Of a DNA stretch of 18,556 bases, positions 13,571 to 18,556 are shown piece by piece. The DNA is from Phycisphaerales bacterium. Its GTDB lineage: Bacteria; Planctomycetota; Phycisphaerae; Phycisphaerales; SM1A02. The position numbers and the translations under genes were made by a program. Below the pieces are notes generated by a model. That model was not told the DNA's origin and did no database searches. It was given only the letters and a program-made list of their open reading frames with translations. The DNA lies in assembly GCA_029243925.1 (NCBI GenBank), contig JAQWRC010000103.1, positions 1 through 18,556 of the forward strand, written 5' to 3'. How positions within the stretch are numbered: position 1 is the first letter of the stretch; every line of letters begins with the position of its first letter.

Positions 13571-14127
13571 CACATCGGCTTCTCGTCCTTGGTCTGATCG
13601 TAGACCTCAAGAAGCTTGGCTTTATCAAAGACCATCTCATTACGGGTCAGGCCAACGACTTCATAGCGAGGAGTCAGTTCGATCGCGTCAACAGGGCAGG
13701 CTTCTTCACACATGCCACAGAAGATGCATCGCAGCTCATCAATATCAAACTGCTTGGGGTACTTCTCGCGATCTTCCCAAGGGGATTCTTCCGCCGTGAT
13801 GTGAATGCAGTTGGCCGGACAGGCCGTGGCGCACATGAAGCAGGCGACGCATCGAACGCGGCCATCCTCATCTCGATTCAATCGATGAACACCTCTGAAG
13901 GTCGGCTTGTATTGACCGCCTTCCTCGACGGGGCGATGGTCACGCTTCTCCTCTGGATACTGCACGACCCAGAGGTACTTCTTGTTCTTGCCATCACGGC
14001 CGACGTTCCCGAGACAATGCCGCAGCGTCGTCCCAAGCCCCTTGAAGACTGCAGGCAGAAACAGGCGATCCCCACGGGACATCGGAGCGGGAGTGACGTC
14101 AATGATGTCTCGATCTTCAATGGCCAA
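13570..14127 (-). CDS. nuoI: NADH-quinone oxidoreductase subunit I (two 4Fe-4S ferredoxin-like protein)
   Basis: Peripheral-arm subunit of complex I that carries clusters N6a and N6b on the electron path to quinone. The two cluster motifs are complete: C93, C96, C99 and C103 in CVACFMCATACP, and C134, C137, C140 and C144 in CIFCGMCEEACP. The preceding FRGVHRLNRDEDG (77-89) is the family mark, and LFLPAVFKGLGTTLRH at 22-37 is the usual amphipathic start. At 185 residues the length is normal. No ATG start fits with a good ribosome binding site; the TTG at 14125-14127 follows GAGGACGAGCCA, while ATG at codon 16 has none, so TTG is preferred but uncertain. No other nuo gene is within the window: it stands alone and diverges from the atp operon. 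Confidence 0.93.
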   Translation of the reverse strand: MAIEDRDIIDVTPAPMSRGDRLFLPAVFKGLGTTLRHCLGNVGRDGKNKKYLWVVQYPEEKRDHRPVEEGGQYKPTFRGVHRLNRDEDGRVRCVACFMCATACPANCIHITAEESPWEDREKYPKQFDIDELRCIFCGMCEEACPVDAIELTPRYEVVGLTRNEMVFDKAKLLEVYDQTKDEKPM

Positions 14128-14145
14128 TGGCTCGTCCTCATATGC

Positions 14146-14187
14146 CCCCGCATGGCATTCGCATGCGGGGACTCACGATCATATCGT
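14146..14187. promoter_or_regulatory. Two inverted repeats in the nuoI-atp divergent region
   Basis: CCCCGCAT (14146-14153) and ATGCGGGG (14163-14170) form a perfect 8-base stem around nine bases, 19-43 bases before the nuoI start. Next to it ACGAT-CAT-ATCGT (14175-14187) is a 13-base inverted repeat. The 136-base region (14128-14263) must hold both promoters, but I find no convincing -35/-10 pair on the atp side. Confidence 0.45.
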
Positions 14188-14263
14188 TCCGCGGCACCCC
14201 ATGGAATCAACTTCTGCATCAAGTGGCTCACCGCCTCGCCTTGCGTGTCAGTACCATGCCCAC

Positions 14264-14530
14264 ATGAGCACCTCAGGCTTTGACCCAAAGAAAGAACAAG
14301 CAAGGCTTCTGGGCCTGATGGGCCTGGGGGTCACCTTTGGATGCGAGCTGATCGCTGGACTTGCCATTGGGTGGCTGCTGGATAAGTGGCTCGATACCGA
14401 GCATCTCTTCCTGATCATCGGCACGATCCTGGGCCTGCTGGTTGGCACACTCGGGTTCTTCAAATCCGCAATGAAGGCCAATCGGGCTGCGGCCAAACGG
14501 GCTCGCACGCTCTCGGGATCCGACCCGTGA
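14264..14530 (+). CDS. AtpZ/AtpI-type small membrane protein, first gene of the atp operon
   Basis: An 88-residue protein with two membrane segments (about 15-38 and 47-68) joined by a short charged turn, LLDKWLDTE. This is the layout of AtpZ-type proteins that head many atp operons and are linked to c-ring assembly or Mg2+ handling. A Lys/Arg-rich tail follows the second segment. The glycine-rich hydrophobic stretches (GLGVTFGCELIAGLAIGWLL, 20-39) fit the family. ATG 14264 is chosen although it lacks a ribosome binding site, because the frame upstream has no protein-like sequence. Its stop overlaps the GTG of the next gene (GTGA), so the two are probably co-translated. Confidence 0.75.
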   Translation: MSTSGFDPKKEQARLLGLMGLGVTFGCELIAGLAIGWLLDKWLDTEHLFLIIGTILGLLVGTLGFFKSAMKANRAAAKRARTLSGSDP

Positions 14531-14964
14531 ATGCCCCCACCTACTGCATGCCAACCAAGGGGCTGCTTGCCGCCTCCGGCATCTGGCCTTTGGCTGCTGG
14601 CCTCATCTGGGCCGCCATCGCCTGGCCGCTCAGTGGAGGCGATACCGCGATTCTCGGCCCCCTCTCGGGGGTGATCGTTGGGGGCACTTCCATGGGCTGC
14701 AACTGGCTCATTCGCCCCTGGAAAAAGCGAACCACGCTCCAGTGGATGAACCTCTGGATCCTCCATGAAACTGGGCGAATCACGACATCACTCGGGGTAC
14801 TGATCCTGCTATACTTCGCCTTTTCACCGTCTCCGACGGCATTTCTCTTCTCGTATCTCCTCTGTGCCATGACAACGCTGTTCGCAACGACACGAATCTG
14901 GACCAAGGGAATGCGAAATGGAAATGAAGTCGGACAGGCCCACCATGATCCTGGAGAAGCGTGA
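14527..14964 (+). CDS. Second small membrane protein ahead of atpB (AtpI-like)
   Basis: A 145-residue integral membrane protein with about four segments: 12-34, 41-62, 82-100 and 105-123, and a hydrophilic tail. Position between the AtpZ-type gene and atpB is where AtpI is usually found, and length and topology agree with AtpI (about 120-130 residues, four segments). Sequence marks of AtpI are weak, so the call rests mainly on position. The GTG start at 14527 overlaps the upstream stop; the ATG at codon 8 is an alternative. The stop is three bases before the atpB start. AtpI helps assemble the c-ring in several bacteria; that role is inferred here. Confidence 0.65.
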   Translation: MNAPTYCMPTKGLLAASGIWPLAAGLIWAAIAWPLSGGDTAILGPLSGVIVGGTSMGCNWLIRPWKKRTTLQWMNLWILHETGRITTSLGVLILLYFAFSPSPTAFLFSYLLCAMTTLFATTRIWTKGMRNGNEVGQAHHDPGEA

Positions 14965-14967
14965 ACA

Positions 14968-15912
14968 ATGAATCTTCTCGCCTTCAGCGACAATCCACTC
15001 GGCCACGTCGTCGATGTTCAAATCATCGGTGGCGACAACCCCGTCATCCCGGGAACCGAGTCAAGCGTTCCGTTGCTCACCATGCACATGGTGAGCATGC
15101 TCATCGCCGCGATGCTGACGGTTTGGATGATGATGACCGTCGCATCCAAGATCGGCACGGGCAAGGGCAGTGGCAATGAACGCTATCTCACCACCGGTCG
15201 CTTCAGCCAAATGATCGAGGTGATCATTCTGTACATGAGAGAGAAGGCGATTCACCCCGTACTTGGCGAAGCCAACACGAATCGATTCCTGCCATTTCTT
15301 CTGACGCTGTTCTTCTTCATCCTTGTCTGCAACATCTTGGGCCTGGTCCCACTCATGGACATGCAGCACGTGTTGGGCCACGGCATCATCGGCTCCGAGA
15401 TGCAGTGGGCTTTCTTTGGTGGAACGGCCACAAGCAACCTCGCAGTCACCGCTGCATTGGCGATCATCTGCTTCGTCGTCATACAGGTCCACGCCTTTCG
15501 CGAACTCGGAGTCAAGGGCTGGCTGGCACACCTGAGTGGTGGTGCCCCGCTCTACCTCCTTCCCATCATGCTGCCCGTCGAGTTCATGGGCATGCTCATC
15601 AAACCAAGTGCCTTGGCCATCCGCCTGTTTGCGAACATGGTGGCCGGGCATACGCTCATGGCCATGCTTGCCCTCTTCGGCAAAATGGCGTTTGCCGGGC
15701 TTGGCACAGGCGGCCTGATCGGAATCGGGTTTGTCTCGATTCTCGCTGCAGTGGCGATCAGTTTCCTCGAACTGTTCGTCGCCTTCCTGCAGGCCTTTAT
15801 CTTCATGTTCCTCACTGCGGTCTTCATCAGTCAGATGTCGCACCACCATGAGGACCACCACGAGGAGTTCGAGGAAGGGCTAACGGAGTACGACGAGTTG
15901 CCCGCACACTGA
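14968..15912 (+). CDS. atpB: F-type ATP synthase subunit a
   Basis: Membrane subunit that, with the c-ring, forms the ion path of the F0 motor. 314 residues with membrane segments near 36-58, 108-129, 152-175, 193-214, 219-243 and 251-285. The essential arginine is R219 in KPSALAIRLFANMVAGHTLM (212-231), followed by the strongly conserved GH. The terminal part SQMSHHHEDHHEEFEEG (289-305) is an unusual His/Glu-rich tail. The GAGAAG before the ATG at 14968 is a usable ribosome binding site. It lies three bases after the AtpI-like gene and about 100 bases before atpE. The subunit is longer than the 240-270 residues common in other bacteria, partly from the tail and an N-terminal extension. Confidence 0.95.
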   Translation: MNLLAFSDNPLGHVVDVQIIGGDNPVIPGTESSVPLLTMHMVSMLIAAMLTVWMMMTVASKIGTGKGSGNERYLTTGRFSQMIEVIILYMREKAIHPVLGEANTNRFLPFLLTLFFFILVCNILGLVPLMDMQHVLGHGIIGSEMQWAFFGGTATSNLAVTAALAIICFVVIQVHAFRELGVKGWLAHLSGGAPLYLLPIMLPVEFMGMLIKPSALAIRLFANMVAGHTLMAMLALFGKMAFAGLGTGGLIGIGFVSILAAVAISFLELFVAFLQAFIFMFLTAVFISQMSHHHEDHHEEFEEGLTEYDELPAH

Positions 15913-15976
15913 CTGATTTCCGTATCGAAGGCTCCCCGCCGCAACACACGCAGCATCGGGGTCTTCAATCACCTAA

Positions 15977-16339
<363 letters not shown>

Positions 16340-16385
16340 GCCGACTGCACGCGTACCTGCAAGGCACCACTGAAGGAGTGCACCC

Positions 16386-16910
16386 ATGGTCTCCATGATG
16401 CTCGCTGAAGCATTGAACCCGGTTGCTGTTGAATTGGCTCCGGCCATCACAACATTGATCGTCTTCGGCATCGTCTGCCTGATCCTCTTCACCAAGGTCT
16501 GGCCGAAAATTGCCTCGGGGCTCGATGAGCGCCAGGCCAAGATTCGCCAGGAAATTGAAGCGGCTGAAGCTGCTCAGGCGGAAGCCCGGGCAGCAATGGA
16601 ATCGCAGCAAGCTGAACTGGGCCAGGCTCGCGCTGAAGCTCAGGAGATGATTGCAAAGGCCAAATCTGATGCGGAAGCATCCTCCCGGGCCCTGCGTGAG
16701 CAGGCCCAGGCGCAACTGGCCGAACTGCGAGAACAGGCAGGCCAGGAGATCCGCGCAGCCAAGGAGGCGGCCATCAGCGAACTTCATGCTGAATCCGCCG
16801 TTCTGGCCACGGCAATTGCATCACGCATCCTGCAACGTGAGATCAACGCAGATGATCAGCAATCCCTGATTGATGATTCACTTCGTGAACTGCAAGGCTC
16901 CCGAAGCTGA
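16386..16910 (+). CDS. atpF: F-type ATP synthase subunit b
   Basis: Peripheral stalk subunit anchored by one membrane segment (about 18-37) and continuing as a long right-handed coiled coil rich in Ala, Glu, Gln and Arg (45-150), as the family requires for stator function. It ends with the delta-binding region. 174 residues is a normal length. GAAGGAG, eight bases before the ATG at 16386, is a clear ribosome binding site. The gene sits 46 bases after atpE and 10 bases before atpH, the usual F0-F1 order. Confidence 0.94.
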   Translation: MVSMMLAEALNPVAVELAPAITTLIVFGIVCLILFTKVWPKIASGLDERQAKIRQEIEAAEAAQAEARAAMESQQAELGQARAEAQEMIAKAKSDAEASSRALREQAQAQLAELREQAGQEIRAAKEAAISELHAESAVLATAIASRILQREINADDQQSLIDDSLRELQGSRS

Positions 16911-16920
16911 GGCTCCAACC

Positions 16921-17529
16921 ATGACCATGAAGCAGACCGACACGCTGGCCAACATCTACGCTCGAAGCCTCTTCGAGTTGGCGGAAGCCAGTGGTGGACG
17001 TGACAAGATCCTGGAACTTGCCGATGAACTCGAGCAGGTTGCGGAGCTGCTTGCGGGCAGCGGAGATCTCCAGGCCCTGTTCTGTTCACCCATCATTGAT
17101 GGGGATCGGCGCGCAAATGCGCTGCGAAGCATCTTCGAAAATCGCGTCACGGATCTGATGCTGCGATTCATGTTGGTGCTCAACTCCAATGGCAGACTCA
17201 ATCACTTCGATCCGATCCAGATGGCATACGACCTCATGGTTCAAGATGCCTTCGACCGAGTCGAAGTCGATGTCGTCACTGCCATGCCCTTGGATGAGAG
17301 TGCTCTTGCTCGTGTCAAGGACAGCATTCAGCAGGCACTTGGGAAGGACCCGGTCCTGCACCCAAGCGTCGACGCCTCCATCCTTGGTGGCATTCAGATT
17401 CGAGTCGGGGACCAACTGATGGACGGATCGGTTGCCACTCGACTGAGACGGCTTGGCCACCGGCTGCGTGAACAGGGAAGCCACAACATTCGAACTGACA
17501 GCAGTCGGTTCATGGAGGATTCGGCATGA
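16921..17529 (+). CDS. atpH: F-type ATP synthase subunit delta
   Basis: Links the b-subunit stalk to the top of the alpha/beta head. The N-terminal helical domain covers about 5-105 (LANIYARSLFELAEASGG at 9-26, then LLRF-type helices) and the C-terminal domain ends with the family signature ILGGIQIRVGDQLMDGSV at 154-171, then TRLRRL. 202 residues is slightly long (about 180). ATG 16921 is chosen: GAGG lies eight bases before it, and the frame upstream overlaps atpF. Its stop overlaps the ATG of the SIMPL gene (ATGA at 17526-17529), a tight coupling of an ATP synthase gene to a non-ATP-synthase gene. Confidence 0.93.
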   Translation: MTMKQTDTLANIYARSLFELAEASGGRDKILELADELEQVAELLAGSGDLQALFCSPIIDGDRRANALRSIFENRVTDLMLRFMLVLNSNGRLNHFDPIQMAYDLMVQDAFDRVEVDVVTAMPLDESALARVKDSIQQALGKDPVLHPSVDASILGGIQIRVGDQLMDGSVATRLRRLGHRLREQGSHNIRTDSSRFMEDSA

Positions 17530-18284
17530 AACTGCTTCATGGCCTACTCCTTGCGTGCAGCCTCTGCCTTCCGGTGGCGAATACTTTCGCCGAGGACGGT
17601 GGAAAGCAGAATCCCGCCACACTCACCGTCAGCGGTCAGGCGATGCTTGATGTTCCCGCCGACCAGGTTCGAATGAGCGCTGGAGTGGAAGCCACGTCTG
17701 CAGATGTCGAGGAAGCGCACGCTGAAGCCGCGACCAGCATGGATCAACTGGTGAAGGCAATGAAGAAGCTCGGACTCGAGCCTCAACAGGAGTTCGTCAT
17801 CGATCGGTACACGATCGATCCTCAATGGACTCCCCGGCCACGCAATGCGGATGCCAACTGGCGGCCTGCAATCGTGGGCTACAAGGTCACGAGTTCAATG
17901 CGGATCAAAACGAAGCAGATCGAACTTGCCGGCAAGATGATTGCCCGTGCGATCGATGCCGGGGCAAACGATATCGGCGATCTGGTCTTTGATCTTGCTG
18001 ACCCCCGGACCTCCCGGGAAAAGGCCATTCGAGTCGCAACACTAAACGCGATGAACGATGCGAATGTCATGGCAAGAAACGCCGCCGTCAAACTCATCAA
18101 GATCCAGTCACTGTCGCTTGACGGCACATCGGCCACGCCCATGTATCAAAAGGTCGGGATCAACAACATGAGAAGAGCCGCTCCGGAATCCTTTGGAGCA
18201 GCCGCCTCCGCTCCCCCAGTCATGTCTGGGGATGTCACCGTCCAAGCAACTGTCAGACTTACGTGGATCATCGAGGGACCCTGA
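17526..18284 (+). CDS. SIMPL-domain (DUF541) secreted protein inside the atp operon
   Basis: A 252-residue protein with an N-terminal signal peptide (hydrophobic 3-20, probable cleavage after TFA near 22). The rest is a single SIMPL/DUF541 domain. Family features are TLTVSGQAMLDVPADQVRM at 32-50, the Tyr/Trp stretch DRYTIDPQW at 93-101, IVGYKVTSSMRIKTK at 116-130, AGANDIGDLVFDLAD at 145-159 and an amphipathic helix that includes AIRVATLNAMNDANVMA (167-183). SIMPL proteins are periplasmic, implicated in oxidative stress and immune-signalling contacts, with no settled biochemical activity. Its ATG overlaps the atpH stop, with GGAGG nine bases before it, so it is translated with the ATP synthase. 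The family assignment is firm; the function is unknown. Confidence 0.85.
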   Translation: MKLLHGLLLACSLCLPVANTFAEDGGKQNPATLTVSGQAMLDVPADQVRMSAGVEATSADVEEAHAEAATSMDQLVKAMKKLGLEPQQEFVIDRYTIDPQWTPRPRNADANWRPAIVGYKVTSSMRIKTKQIELAGKMIARAIDAGANDIGDLVFDLADPRTSREKAIRVATLNAMNDANVMARNAAVKLIKIQSLSLDGTSATPMYQKVGINNMRRAAPESFGAAASAPPVMSGDVTVQATVRLTWIIEGP

Positions 18285-18359
18285 CCGGGAACCTCCTCTT
18301 ACTGAACTCGCTCGCCATTGTGGCGTACCTCACAAACGGAAGATTCGAAGGACTCAGCC

Positions 18360-18556
18360 GTGAAGATCAAGACCGACGAAATCACCTCTGTCATCAAACA
18401 AGAGATCGAACAGTTCGCCAGCGAACTGGAAGTCTCGGAAGTCGGCCGCGTGGTCGAAGTTGGTGACGGTATCGCACGAATCTACGGCCTCTCGAACGCC
18501 ATGGCTGGCGAACTGCTCGAGTTCGATACAGCGAAGGGCCCGATCATGGGCCAGGC
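18360..18556 (+). CDS. atpA: F-type ATP synthase subunit alpha, 5' part only
   Basis: First 65 residues of the alpha subunit, cut by the window end. [18 protein letters not shown] at 2-19 is the N-terminal helix that contacts delta, and [20 protein letters not shown] at 28-47, then GELLEF, is the start of the beta-barrel domain. It begins at GTG 18360 with AAGGA seven to eight bases upstream. A 75-base spacer separates it from the SIMPL gene, with no terminator seen. Confidence 0.93.
   Translation, partial: MKIKTDEITSVIKQEIEQFASELEVSEVGRVVEVGDGIARIYGLSNAMAGELLEFDTAKGPIMGQ

Noticed and set aside
15061..15861. Minus-strand open frame opposite atpB (about 266 codons)
   Set aside because: Its translation is dominated by Asp, Glu, His and Gln, the antisense of membrane helices in atpB; no motif and no ribosome binding site.

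Overview
The window looks like chromosomal DNA of a Gram-negative-type bacterium, most likely a planctomycete (Phycisphaerae-like, probably aquatic). This is an inference: G+C is moderately high by eye, genes are tightly packed with many ATGA/GTGA start-stop overlaps, and ordinary core genes (F-type ATP synthase, dnaB, HU, nuoI, an LpxL-type acyltransferase) sit beside small proteins of a style I associate with planctomycetes. I see no tRNA, rRNA, CRISPR array, insertion sequence or phage gene.

Left part (1-5600). A minus-strand lysine 6-aminotransferase gene runs off the left edge. Facing away from it is a plus-strand run of five genes: a membrane-anchored coiled-coil protein with a BRCT-like end, an LpxL-type acyltransferase, a stand-alone response-regulator receiver, and two small proteins of unknown function. 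Three of these junctions are tight or overlapping, so the run is probably one transcription unit. It meets a minus-strand gene for a tandem-domain SseB-like protein, and the two stop codons interlock in a single TTAA.

Middle part (5731-12791). A minus-strand run goes ECF sigma factor, membrane anti-sigma-like protein, secreted helical protein, DppC-type permease, DppD-type ATPase. The partner permease, second ATPase and binding protein of a normal peptide transporter are absent here. A plus-strand Ca2+/Na+ exchanger diverges from the sigma gene and converges on dnaB, which lies downstream of an HU-family gene.

Right part (13075-18556). A small lipoprotein gene and a lone nuoI lie on the minus strand. 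Diverging from nuoI is the atp operon: two small membrane proteins (AtpZ/AtpI type), atpB, atpE, atpF, atpH, a SIMPL (DUF541) protein, and the start of atpA, which runs off the right edge. The SIMPL gene inside the ATP synthase operon, the lone nuoI sharing its upstream region, and the sigma/anti-sigma genes joined to half an ABC transporter are the least ordinary arrangements.

I found no single system that I can claim as new. The best candidates are the 1220-4799 envelope/signalling cluster, the sigma-transporter cluster, and the SIMPL insertion in the atp operon.
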